The notes under the pieces: generated by a model
The model's database searches: none
Told to the model about the DNA's origin: nothing
The model's input: only the letters and a program-made list of their open reading frames with translations
Part shown: one piece after another, positions 8,058-16,216 of the stretch
How the letters are laid out: every line of letters starts with the position of its first letter
How positions within the stretch are numbered: position 1 is the first letter of the stretch
Source: JAQWQB01 sp047636995
GTDB taxonomy: Bacteria; Bacteroidota; Bacteroidia; Flavobacteriales_D; Sanyastnellaceae
Reading direction: 5' to 3'
DNA: 64,000 nucleotides
NCBI GenBank assembly: GCA_047636995.1
Contig: JBLIGQ010000008.1
Coordinates: forward strand, 23,660 to 87,659
Position numbers and translations under genes: made by a program

Positions 8058-9449
8058 ATGTCATTAATAAAATCAATTTCTGGAATCAGAGGAACCATCG
8101 GTGGTGCTCCCGGAGAAGGGCTTACTCCCATTGATGTAGTTCGTTTCACAGCTGCTTTTGCAACCGTGATTAAAGAGCAAACGGGGAAGGCTAGAATCAA
8201 GATTGTTATTGGCCGAGACGCACGCATCAGTGGTGCAATGGTGAGAGATTTAGTTGTTGGAACGCTAAGAGGAATGGCTGTTGATGTAATTGATTTAGAT
8301 CTAAGCACTACGCCTACAGTAGAAGTAGCAGTTCCTGCCGAAAATGCAGATGCTGGAATAATTATTACCGCAAGCCATAACCCTAGGCAATGGAATGCTT
8401 TAAAATTGCTCAACAACAAAGGGGAATTTATTTCTGGCGAAGAAGGATTGCGTGTGCTTGACCTTGCTGAAAGAGATGCCTTTGATTTTGCGGAAGTAGA
8501 TGATTTAGGAGACTATTCCAGAGATGATTCATGGCTGCAGAAACACATTGATGCCATTCTGCGTCTTCCTTTAGTAGATGTTGATGCCATTAGATCAAGG
8601 AAGTTCAAGGTAGCCTGTGATTGTGTTAATTCAACCGGAGGGATCTTCGTCCCCGCTTTACTGAAAGCCTTAGGCGTTGAAGAAGTACATGAGCTTTTTT
8701 GTGAGCCAAACGGTGAATTCCCGCACAATCCAGAGCCCCTTCCAGAGCACCTCACTGAAATTGCTGATTTGATCAAGAAGAACAGCGTTGATCTTGGAAT
8801 TGTAGTTGACCCAGATGTAGATAGATTGGCATTTGTTTGTGAAGACGGATCTATGTTTGGCGAGGAATATACACTGGTTGCAGTAGCTGACTATATCTTA
8901 GGACAAACACCGGGAAATACGGTGAGTAACATGTCTTCTACGCGCGCATTGAGAGATGTAACGGAGAGGCACAATGGGACTTATACGGCCTCTGCCGTAG
9001 GTGAAGTGAATGTGGTAGATAAGATGAAGTTGACAAATGCCGTCATTGGTGGCGAAGGAAATGGTGGAATCATCTACCCAGAGCTTCATTATGGAAGAGA
9101 CGCTTTGGTTGGTATTGCTTTGTTTCTAACGCATTTAGCGAAATCCAATCTGTCTATCTCAAAACTACGGGCGTCGTACCCGAATTATGCCATGTCGAAA
9201 AACAAAATTCAACTCCAAGAGGGGATGGATGTAGACGGGATTTTAAAAGAAATTGAAACCAAATATGCACATGAGAATCCGAATGCCATTGACGGTGTGA
9301 AGATTGATTTTGCAAACCAATGGGTTCACCTAAGAAAGTCAAATACAGAGCCAATCATTCGGGTTTATTCTGAGGCTCCAACGGCAATTGAGGCAGATGA
9401 ATTGGCAAAGCGGTTTATTGTTGAATTGGAGGAAATTGCAGCTCGATGA
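8058..9449 (+). CDS. glmM: Phosphoglucosamine mutase
   Basis: A 463-residue alpha-D-phosphohexomutase that interconverts glucosamine-6-phosphate and glucosamine-1-phosphate for peptidoglycan and LPS precursor synthesis in the cytosol. The phosphoserine loop is ITASHNPRQWNALK with the active Ser at residue 106. The metal-binding loop is VDPDVDRLAF, the sugar-binding loop is GGEGNGGI, and the phosphate-binding loop is RKSNTEPIIRVY near the end. Bacteroidota often annotate this enzyme as GlmM although phosphomannomutase activity cannot be ruled out from sequence alone. The stop overlaps the start of the cysteine desulfurase gene by 4 bases. Confidence 0.9.
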   Translation: MSLIKSISGIRGTIGGAPGEGLTPIDVVRFTAAFATVIKEQTGKARIKIVIGRDARISGAMVRDLVVGTLRGMAVDVIDLDLSTTPTVEVAVPAENADAGIIITASHNPRQWNALKLLNNKGEFISGEEGLRVLDLAERDAFDFAEVDDLGDYSRDDSWLQKHIDAILRLPLVDVDAIRSRKFKVACDCVNSTGGIFVPALLKALGVEEVHELFCEPNGEFPHNPEPLPEHLTEIADLIKKNSVDLGIVVDPDVDRLAFVCEDGSMFGEEYTLVAVADYILGQTPGNTVSNMSSTRALRDVTERHNGTYTASAVGEVNVVDKMKLTNAVIGGEGNGGIIYPELHYGRDALVGIALFLTHLAKSNLSISKLRASYPNYAMSKNKIQLQEGMDVDGILKEIETKYAHENPNAIDGVKIDFANQWVHLRKSNTEPIIRVYSEAPTAIEADELAKRFIVELEEIAAR

Positions 9450-10603
9450 CCACAGGAAAGACAGTTTATTTAGATAACGCGGCTACCACTGAGGTTGATC
9501 CGCAGGTGCTTCAGGCAATGCTTCCTTTTTTTGGCGGAGTGTTCGGGAATCCATCCTCTTCTCACAGCTTCGGCAGAAAAGCAAAATCAGCCATTGAAAC
9601 TTCGCGCAGAACCATTTCGAAATTGTTGAATTGCGCACCAGGAGAAATTTGTTTTACATCTGGCGGAACCGAAGCAGATAACTTGGCAATTAACGCTGCC
9701 GTTTGTGACCTAGATTGTACACACATCATCACCAGTGTCATTGAACACAGCGCCGTAATCAAAACCGCTGAAAGACTTGCTGAAAAAGGCAAGATTACTT
9801 TGAGCTTGGTGAAGCTTACAGAGAATGGAAGCGTTGATTTAGAAGACCTTGCACGTCTTCTTCAAAAAGAAGGAAAGGCCCTTGTTTCATTGATGCATGC
9901 AAACAATGAAATTGCCAATGTCTTGCCCATTGAAGAAGTAGGAGAAATGTGCGAAGCAGCAGGAGCGTTATTTCACAGCGATACTGTGCAAACAATGGGG
10001 CATTTTTCTCATGACCTTTCTGCATTAAAGATTGACTTTATTACCTGTGCCGCCCATAAATTGCACGGACCGAAAGGAGTTGGGTTTCTATACATCAACA
10101 AAGGATTGAAAGTGAGCAACATGATTGTTGGTGGCGGACAAGAACGCGGATTTCGTGGTGGAACAGAAAACCTTGCGGGAATTGTTGGGTTGGCAAAAGC
10201 ATTGGAGCTGGCTTACGCAGAAATGGACGAACACAAAGCACATGTGCTCAAGCTGAAAATGTACATGGCTGATCAGTTGAAAAAGCGTGTTGAAGGCATT
10301 CGTTTTAATGGAGATTCAGAAAACCCTGAAAGCCTGTACACTGTTCTAAATGTGAAGTTCCCGCCGAATAAAAATGCGGGGATGTTTACCTTCTTGCTAG
10401 ACATTGAAGGCATAGCCTGTTCTGGCGGGAGTGCTTGCTCATCAGGGGCGTCAATTGGGTCACATGTGTTGAATGGAATTCACGCTGTAGAACCTGATTG
10501 TGTAAGTGTCCGATTTTCATTCTCAAGAAACACGACTTTGGAAGACATCGATTTTGCGCTTGAACGAATTGAAAAGCTTTGTGCAGTGAGCGTCAAGGTT
10601 TAA
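9446..10603 (+). CDS. Cysteine desulfurase (NifS/IscS family)
   Basis: A 385-residue PLP enzyme that removes sulfur from cysteine as an enzyme-bound persulfide. Visible motifs are LDNAATTEVDPQV at the start, FGNPSSSHSFGRKA, FTSGGTEADNLAI, the PLP Lys in CAAHKLHGPKG (Lys205) and the mobile catalytic Cys in SACSSGASIGSH (Cys331). The short SSG-type Cys loop and overall layout fit the IscS/NifS group rather than SufS. It is translationally coupled to glmM (ATGA overlap) and lies 78 bases upstream of bioB, whose product needs iron-sulfur clusters; a supply role is plausible but not shown. Confidence 0.92.
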   Translation: MTTGKTVYLDNAATTEVDPQVLQAMLPFFGGVFGNPSSSHSFGRKAKSAIETSRRTISKLLNCAPGEICFTSGGTEADNLAINAAVCDLDCTHIITSVIEHSAVIKTAERLAEKGKITLSLVKLTENGSVDLEDLARLLQKEGKALVSLMHANNEIANVLPIEEVGEMCEAAGALFHSDTVQTMGHFSHDLSALKIDFITCAAHKLHGPKGVGFLYINKGLKVSNMIVGGGQERGFRGGTENLAGIVGLAKALELAYAEMDEHKAHVLKLKMYMADQLKKRVEGIRFNGDSENPESLYTVLNVKFPPNKNAGMFTFLLDIEGIACSGGSACSSGASIGSHVLNGIHAVEPDCVSVRFSFSRNTTLEDIDFALERIEKLCAVSVKV

Positions 10604-10681
10604 AGCCGAGGCGTAAGAAATTATTGAAAAGTAGAATCAAATAGCGTTGGCGCTTGTCAACTTTTGGCTGAAATTTACCAC

Positions 10682-11767
10682 ATGAGCAGAAGAACTTGGA
10701 GCAAGGAAGAAATCCTTGAGGTTTACAACAGACCATTGATCAATTTGATTTACGATGCGGCTACTGTGCACCGTGAACATCACAATCCTGATGAGGTACA
10801 AGTAAGCACGTTGCTGAGCATCAAAACAGGTGGTTGTCCTGAAGATTGTGGTTACTGTCCCCAAGCTGCAAGGTATCATACCGAAGTTGAAAATGAAGAA
10901 TTACTCAGTCTTTCTCATGTGAAAGCGCAAGCTCTAAGAGCTAAATCAACTGGTTCATCTAGATTGTGTTTGGGCGCTGCTTGGCGAAATGTAAAAGACG
11001 ACCATGAGTTTGATCACGTTCTTGAAATGGTGCGCACCATCAATGAAGTAGGACTAGAAGTGTGCTGCACACTTGGGATGGTAACGCAGAGGCAAGCCCA
11101 ACGATTGGCTGATGCTGGCCTTTACGCATACAACCACAACCTTGACTCTTCTGAAGAATTCTACAAAGAAATTATCTCTACTCGTGGATACGAGGATCGT
11201 TTAGAAACGATTGACAACGTTCGGAAGGCGGGTGTTTCTGTTTGTTCTGGAGGAATCATTGGAATGGGAGAGTCTGATGAGGACCGTTGTGCCATGCTAG
11301 CCACTTATGCAGCCATGGAAACTCCTCCTGAAAGTATTCCTGTAAACGCATTGGTGCCGGTTGAAGGAACACCCCTAGAAGATCAAAAACCTGTAAGTAC
11401 CTGGGAAATGGTGCGAATGATTGCGACTACAAGGATTGTTATTCCTGAATCTGTAGTGCGTCTTTCTGCCGGGCGAACCCAAATATCTGATGAGGGACAG
11501 GCGCTTTGCTTTTTAGTAGGAGCTGGTTCTATCTTTGCAGGAGACAAATTGTTGACCACTCCAAATCCGGATGTCAATAAAGACATGGAAATGTTCAAAG
11601 TACTTGGTATTACTCCAATGAAACCCTACAAGAAAGGGGAACAGCCTGCGGTGAATGAAAGATACAGGTTGAATGATGATCCTGAGAAGCGAATCAAATG
11701 GAGCAGACCAGGTCATAAAATTGATCGCAACGAAGAGAAGAAAGAAGAAGGGAAAGTCAAGTCTTAA
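10682..11767 (+). CDS. bioB: Biotin synthase
   Basis: This 361-residue radical SAM enzyme inserts sulfur into dethiobiotin. The SAM-cluster motif GGCPEDCGYC has its three Cys at 52, 56 and 59. The residues around the [2Fe-2S] cluster are also visible (SSRLCLGAAW, LEVCCTLGM, and AGRTQ with the unusual Arg ligand). The C-terminus is longer than usual, Lys/Glu-rich and probably flexible. The start was set at the ATG at 10682 (MSRRTWSKEE); an in-frame TTG at 10664 lies in sequence that looks like the promoter region. The 3' end overlaps the convergent PAP2 gene by 4 bases. bioD and bioF are about 36 kb away, so the biotin genes are split. Confidence 0.95.
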   Translation: MSRRTWSKEEILEVYNRPLINLIYDAATVHREHHNPDEVQVSTLLSIKTGGCPEDCGYCPQAARYHTEVENEELLSLSHVKAQALRAKSTGSSRLCLGAAWRNVKDDHEFDHVLEMVRTINEVGLEVCCTLGMVTQRQAQRLADAGLYAYNHNLDSSEEFYKEIISTRGYEDRLETIDNVRKAGVSVCSGGIIGMGESDEDRCAMLATYAAMETPPESIPVNALVPVEGTPLEDQKPVSTWEMVRMIATTRIVIPESVVRLSAGRTQISDEGQALCFLVGAGSIFAGDKLLTTPNPDVNKDMEMFKVLGITPMKPYKKGEQPAVNERYRLNDDPEKRIKWSRPGHKIDRNEEKKEEGKVKS

Positions 11768-12534
11768 TTCAACTTTTGTTTTCTGTTCTTCTGAGCGTAA
11801 TTGGCGTGGAACTTTGGGATGAAAAAACCAATGCCCGCGCCCACTAGATAGCCCGCTGCAACATCAGTGAAGTAGTGTTGTCCAGCCCGCATTCGTGCAT
11901 AGCCAGTGAAAGCCGGGATGGTAATAGCGCCAATCCAAGTGAGTGCTTTAACCCATTTAGTGTTGCTGTACCGTTGCACATGTTGGGCCAAGAAAAACCA
12001 TGAGGCGGCAGTAATGCTTGTATGTCCGCTAAATAAAGACAACCGCGCTTCTGCTTTGAGCTTTTCTTCAAGAGGAACATTGGGATTGAATAAAAACGGA
12101 CGATCTCTTTGGGCCAAGCTCTTGGTAATGGATGTGACTCCCCAAGTCAATGAGGTCACTTGAGACCATTGAAATAGCAATTGTGCGCGTTCAGGTTTAC
12201 TTTGTTTTGTTGCAAAAAGAACCAGAGGCAGAGCAACGCTAGAGAATTTAAGCACATTGCTTGTAGTGGCAAATTGAGCGCTGTACCAGTTGGTGCTTTT
12301 CTGATCTAGGTCATTAAGTTTAGGAAGGCTTAATGCTTCCAGTTGATCAGCTGAATAGGGATTGATGCGTTGTTCCAATAAAAGCCCGCTTAGGGCAGTT
12401 GTCAGTCCTATCCCAGAGAAAAGTAGATTAGACCTTCTTGCAGTTGACAAGGGGTAGATTTCCTTTTCGGTTTGGGCGAAAAGAGCTCCTGATTGAAGGA
12501 GAAACAGCAGAAGAGTTACAATTTGAAGACGCAT
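11764..12534 (-). CDS. Exported PAP2-family phosphatase
   Basis: A 256-residue protein with a signal peptide (MRLQIVTLLLFLLQSGALFAQ) and about four hydrophobic stretches. All three PAP2 acid-phosphatase motifs are present: KSLAQRDRPF (K-x6-RP), LFSGHTS (SGH), and ARMRAGQHYFTD (R-x5-H-x3-D). PAP2 enzymes remove phosphate from lipid phosphates, such as phosphatidate or undecaprenyl pyrophosphate, or from small phosphomonoesters. The substrate cannot be read from sequence. The upstream operon partner DUF368, also linked to undecaprenyl phosphate, is 9 kb away, so no functional link is claimed. It is convergent with bioB (4-base overlap). Confidence 0.87.
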   Translation of the reverse strand: MRLQIVTLLLFLLQSGALFAQTEKEIYPLSTARRSNLLFSGIGLTTALSGLLLEQRINPYSADQLEALSLPKLNDLDQKSTNWYSAQFATTSNVLKFSSVALPLVLFATKQSKPERAQLLFQWSQVTSLTWGVTSITKSLAQRDRPFLFNPNVPLEEKLKAEARLSLFSGHTSITAASWFFLAQHVQRYSNTKWVKALTWIGAITIPAFTGYARMRAGQHYFTDVAAGYLVGAGIGFFIPKFHANYAQKNRKQKLN

Positions 12535-12550
12535 ACACCAGCGAAAGTCG

Positions 12551-12590
12551 AAAAAAAAAAGGGGGAAGCATAGCCTCCCCCCTTTTTTTA
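12551..12590 (-). terminator. Intrinsic terminator after lpd
   Basis: A GC-rich stem (GGGGGA pairing with TCCCCC) is extended by A-runs on one side and T-runs on the other, so it reads as a Rho-independent terminator on either strand. It lies 14 bases after the lpd stop and separates lpd from the PAP2 gene downstream on the same strand. Confidence 0.85.
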
Positions 12591-12603
12591 AATTGAATTT
12601 TTC

Positions 12604-13992
12604 TTACAAGTGGATCACCTCATCATAAGCTGCCGCAGCTGCTTCCATGATCGCTTCGCTCATGGTTGGGTGAGGGTGAACTGTTTTGATGATTTCATGT
12701 CCTGTTGTTTCAAGCTTACGCACAGCAACAAGTTCAGCAATCATCTCAGTTACATTCGCTCCAATCATATGGCCTCCAAGTAGTTCGCCATATTTCGCGT
12801 CGAAGATTAATTTCACAAATCCATCTTTATGTCCAGCCGCGCTTGCCTTTCCAGAGGCAGAGAATGGGAATTTCCCAACCTTAATATCAATGCCCGCTGC
12901 CTTCGCTGCTTTTTCTGTCATACCAACAGATGCAATTTCAGGTGAGCAATACGTACATCCAGGGATGTTACCGTAGTCAAGTGCATCAGGTGATTTACCG
13001 GCGATTTTCTCAACACAGATTATTCCTTCTGCACTTGCAACGTGGGCAAGAGAAGCTCCAGGAACACAATCTCCAATACCATAGTATCCAGGGATGTTTG
13101 TTTCGTAGAAGTCATTCACAATCAGCTTGCCTTTGTCTGTAGCAATTCCTACATCTTCTAGGCCAATGTTTTCGATGTTTGCAATAACACCAACAGCACT
13201 TAGAACAACATCACAATCTAGAATTTCTTCGCCCTTTTTGGTTTTAACAGTCACTTTGCAACCTGCTCCTTTGGTGTCAACAGCTGTTACTTCAGAATTT
13301 GTCATCACTTTAATTCCGCTCTTCTTGAATGTGCGTTCAAGTTGCTTGCTCACTTCTTCGTCTTCAACAGGCACAATGTTCGGCATGTATTCAACAACGG
13401 TTACTTCTGTTCCAATAGAGTGATAGAAGTAAGCGAACTCAACTCCGATGGCGCCAGAACCAACAACAACCATTTTCTTAGGTTGCTTCGGTAAGGTCAT
13501 TGCCTCACGGTATCCGATTATTTTCTGTCCGTCTTGCGGGAGATTCGGAAGTTTTCTAGAACGGGATCCGGTGGCAATAATGATGTTTGAAGCTTCATAA
13601 ATTGTAGCAGCTCCTTTCTCATCAGTAACCTCAATTTTCTTTCCTGGCTTCACTTTTCCTGAACCCATGATTACGTCAATCTTGTTCTTCTTCATCAGAA
13701 ACTGAACACCATTGCTCATTCCGCCGGCAACATCGCGACTTCTTTTTATCATACCACTGAAGTCAGCTTTAGGAGCATTCACTTCAATTCCATAGTCTTT
13801 AGCATGTGTGATGTATTCAAAAACATTGGCGCTTTTTAGCAAAGCCTTTGTAGGAATACATCCCCAGTTTAAGCAAATTCCACCAAGCGATTCGCGCTCA
13901 ATAATTGCTGTTTTCAATCCGAGTTGTGACGCGCGAATGGCTGCCACGTAACCTCCAGGGCCACTTCCTAAAACAATAACGTCGTATTTCAT
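12604..13992 (-). CDS. lpdA: Dihydrolipoyl dehydrogenase (E3)
   Basis: A 462-residue FAD enzyme that reoxidises the dihydrolipoyl groups of 2-oxoacid dehydrogenase complexes using NAD+. The FAD site is VLGSGPGGYVAA, the redox disulfide is GGICLNWGC (Cys40 and Cys45), the NAD site is VVGSGAIGVEFAYF, and the C-terminal catalytic His-Glu pair is in HPHPTMSEAI. The start was moved to the ATG at 13992 (MKYDVIVLG): the longer frame starts with a TTG at 14034 upstream of a perfect TACCTTTG promoter box. A likely partner is the fused E1 encoded at 22.8 kb. It is monocistronic with a strong terminator. Confidence 0.95.
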   Translation of the reverse strand: MKYDVIVLGSGPGGYVAAIRASQLGLKTAIIERESLGGICLNWGCIPTKALLKSANVFEYITHAKDYGIEVNAPKADFSGMIKRSRDVAGGMSNGVQFLMKKNKIDVIMGSGKVKPGKKIEVTDEKGAATIYEASNIIIATGSRSRKLPNLPQDGQKIIGYREAMTLPKQPKKMVVVGSGAIGVEFAYFYHSIGTEVTVVEYMPNIVPVEDEEVSKQLERTFKKSGIKVMTNSEVTAVDTKGAGCKVTVKTKKGEEILDCDVVLSAVGVIANIENIGLEDVGIATDKGKLIVNDFYETNIPGYYGIGDCVPGASLAHVASAEGIICVEKIAGKSPDALDYGNIPGCTYCSPEIASVGMTEKAAKAAGIDIKVGKFPFSASGKASAAGHKDGFVKLIFDAKYGELLGGHMIGANVTEMIAELVAVRKLETTGHEIIKTVHPHPTMSEAIMEAAAAAYDEVIHL

Positions 13993-14022
13993 AGATAGGA
14001 TTCTTCTTGGTTCAATCGATTG

Positions 14023-14030
14023 CAAAGGTA
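14023..14030 (-). promoter_or_regulatory. -7 promoter box before lpd
   Basis: The minus strand reads TACCTTTG, matching TAnnTTTG, 31 bases before the lpd ATG. It rules out the TTG at 14034 as the start. Confidence 0.55.
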
Positions 14031-14088
14031 GCAAAGTAGCTTAAAGGTTTGTGTTGTTTGAGTGAAGTGAACAACACATATTTGTAGA

Positions 14089-14994
14089 ATGAAATTTGAT
14101 GTTACTTTATTGACCGAGTCTCGCTACTTAAATCCGTCTAATCCAGATTGGTACGCTGAGCAAATTTTAACCGAAGACCGCATTCTTCAAAAGGCCTTGG
14201 AGCGAAAGGGCTTGAGCGTGAGAAGATGTGACTGGGCAGATCGGTCTATAAATTGGTCAGAAACTTCAGTGGTTCTTTTTCGAACAACATGGGATTATTT
14301 CCATCGATTTAAAGAATTCAGTGTCTGGCTTGAGCAGGTTTCGACCCAAACAACCTTGATCAATCCAGCTGAACTAATTCATTGGAACATCAACAAGCGC
14401 TACTTTGAAGACCTTGAGGTCCGTGGGGTTAATTGTGTTGAAACAGTCTATATCAAAAGCAGCTCCACGCAAACCTTAAGGTCCATTTGTGAAGCAACTG
14501 AGTGGACGAAATGGGTGTTGAAACCGACTGTTTCAGGAGCCGGTAGACACACCTATTTAATTACATCAGAAGAGTTAGATGCGCATGAAGAACTTTTTCA
14601 ATCATTGGTTTCGGAAGAAGAAATGATGATTCAACCATTCATTCAGAGCGTAGTGGATTTTGGAGAGTTGAGTCTTATGGTGATGAACGGGCAATATACC
14701 CATGCGGTGCACAAAACACCCAAGAAAGGTGATTTCAGAGTGCAAGATGATTTTGGCGGAACAGTTAAAATGTTCGAGCCTACTCAAGCAGAAATCAAGT
14801 TCGCTGAAAGGGCGGTGCAAGCGTGCACTCCAAAACCCATGTACGCAAGAGTAGACATGGTCAAAGACAATGCAGGACAGCTTGCTATTGCAGAGCTCGA
14901 ATTGATTGAGCCTGAATTGTGGTTTAGGTTCAATGAAAAGGCAGCAGATGTTCTAGCAGAAGGAATTGCAAAAAAGCTAACGGCGATTAATTGA
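14089..14994 (+). CDS. ATP-grasp family ligase, glutathione-synthetase-like
   Basis: A 301-residue cytosolic protein with an ATP-grasp fold. The N-terminal part contains VVLFRTTWDYFHRF and the middle WVLKPTVSGAGRHTYLI, the nucleotide-binding Lys and glycine loop. MMIQPFIQSVVDFGELSLMV and the C-terminal metal/ATP-binding segment ARVDMVKDN ... AELELIEPELWFR follow. The ELELIEPELWF ending is typical of a group annotated as RimK/glutathione-synthetase-like or cycloserine-ligase-like enzymes that form amide bonds. The substrate is unknown. It is divergent from lpd. A CATATTTG box ends 5 bases before the ATG, suggesting a nearly leaderless transcript. The 3' end overlaps the convergent T9SS gene by 8 bases. 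Confidence 0.82.
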   Translation: MKFDVTLLTESRYLNPSNPDWYAEQILTEDRILQKALERKGLSVRRCDWADRSINWSETSVVLFRTTWDYFHRFKEFSVWLEQVSTQTTLINPAELIHWNINKRYFEDLEVRGVNCVETVYIKSSSTQTLRSICEATEWTKWVLKPTVSGAGRHTYLITSEELDAHEELFQSLVSEEEMMIQPFIQSVVDFGELSLMVMNGQYTHAVHKTPKKGDFRVQDDFGGTVKMFEPTQAEIKFAERAVQACTPKPMYARVDMVKDNAGQLAIAELELIEPELWFRFNEKAADVLAEGIAKKLTAIN

Positions 14995-16054
14995 CGAGAA
15001 TTCGCTCAGTGAAAACTTGGTCATTCACGGTTAATTCAATGAAGTGAATGCCCGTTGGTAAATCAAGTTGATCAACCTTCAATTGCTGCGTTCCCTGATT
15101 CAGTTGAATAGGAGCAATGTTGGCCACTGTTTTTCCTTCAACGTTGAGAATGCGCAAGCTGACCAAAGCAGATTGTTCCAATTCAAAAGCGATGTTGACT
15201 TGATCAACAATAGGATTTGGGAAAGCTTGAAATGAAAATTCACTTTCGCGTTCGGCAACTGTGACTCCAGAGAACTCGATGAACGTGACCTCATCACTTC
15301 CAGAATTCGCAATGCCTAGAATGTTTACTTCCAACCCGTAGCTTATGTCTGCAGGGCTTTCTAATCCAGAAGTAGAAACCGTTTCGCTTGTAGAAAAGTC
15401 ATTGTTAAACTTGGTGATGCTCATAGGGGCCCAAGAAGAAACATAGAAGTTTCCGTCATTGTCTAAGTCAACACCATCGCAAAGGCTCAAGCCAGTTCCC
15501 GTTGCAACATTTGTAACAGCGTAGGTGTCTAAGTCAAAGGCTTTGATGGCAGGATTGGTTCCCCAACTCACAAAAACGCCACGGTTATTCGCATTGTCGA
15601 TTACAATTCCATTTGGCTGAGCAATGTTGTCAATAATGGTCTCAAAAGAAGGGTTATCAAGATCCGAGACGTCAATTTTGTATATTTTATCTCCGTTGAA
15701 ATCACTTACAAAAAGGTTGTTACTGCCATCATTTCCCATTCCGTTGAGAAACAGAGAGCCGCTAATGATGATTTCCATCACTTCGTCTCCCGTTGTCAAA
15801 TCGTAGCCAAAGACAGAGGCGTTCTTGATAACAAAAAGTGTGCTTCCCATTACTTCCATCCCATAATTTGCAGAACCAGAGCCAAATACTTCCCAACTGT
15901 CTCCTAAGTCATACGTCATTAGAATATTGGATTGGTTGGAGACAAAGAACCGATTGTTGATCGGGTCGTATTCACAAGATTCAATCGTTTGTTTGCTTTG
16001 TCCGAATGCACAAGCACTCAAAATAAGGGTGAGAAGAAGTAGCGTGTATTTCAT
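14987..16054 (-). CDS. T9SS-secreted NHL/SMP-30-like propeller protein, 355 aa
   Basis: A signal peptide (MKYTLLLLTLILSACAFGQ) contains LSAC, which also matches a lipobox, so the cleavage type is uncertain. The central 250 residues look like a six-bladed propeller (NGIVIDNANNRGVFVSWG, DGVDLDNDGNFYVSSW, FVSDFNGDKIYKID). The end is a T9SS type A sorting domain (FQAFPNPIVDQVNIAF ... LRILNVEGKTV ... GIHFIELTV). No enzymatic residues can be assigned. The start was moved to the ATG at 16054, since the longer frame begins at a non-ATG codon and adds a hydrophilic stretch before the signal peptide. A TATCTTCG box at 16071-16078 on the minus strand supports this. Confidence 0.85.
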   Translation of the reverse strand: MKYTLLLLTLILSACAFGQSKQTIESCEYDPINNRFFVSNQSNILMTYDLGDSWEVFGSGSANYGMEVMGSTLFVIKNASVFGYDLTTGDEVMEIIISGSLFLNGMGNDGSNNLFVSDFNGDKIYKIDVSDLDNPSFETIIDNIAQPNGIVIDNANNRGVFVSWGTNPAIKAFDLDTYAVTNVATGTGLSLCDGVDLDNDGNFYVSSWAPMSITKFNNDFSTSETVSTSGLESPADISYGLEVNILGIANSGSDEVTFIEFSGVTVAERESEFSFQAFPNPIVDQVNIAFELEQSALVSLRILNVEGKTVANIAPIQLNQGTQQLKVDQLDLPTGIHFIELTVNDQVFTERILVN

Positions 16055-16216
16055 GGTTGCAGATTTGTAGCGAAGATAACTTTCCAAATGGAACTATGAT
16101 TGGTCTTTTCATTTCTTCGCTTTGAATGCTATATAGAAGAAGGTGTTTAAAATTGGAGCATTTATGTAAAAAGTGTAATTTGTACACCAGTCGTTTAAAA
16201 TCAAAATCATGAACCC

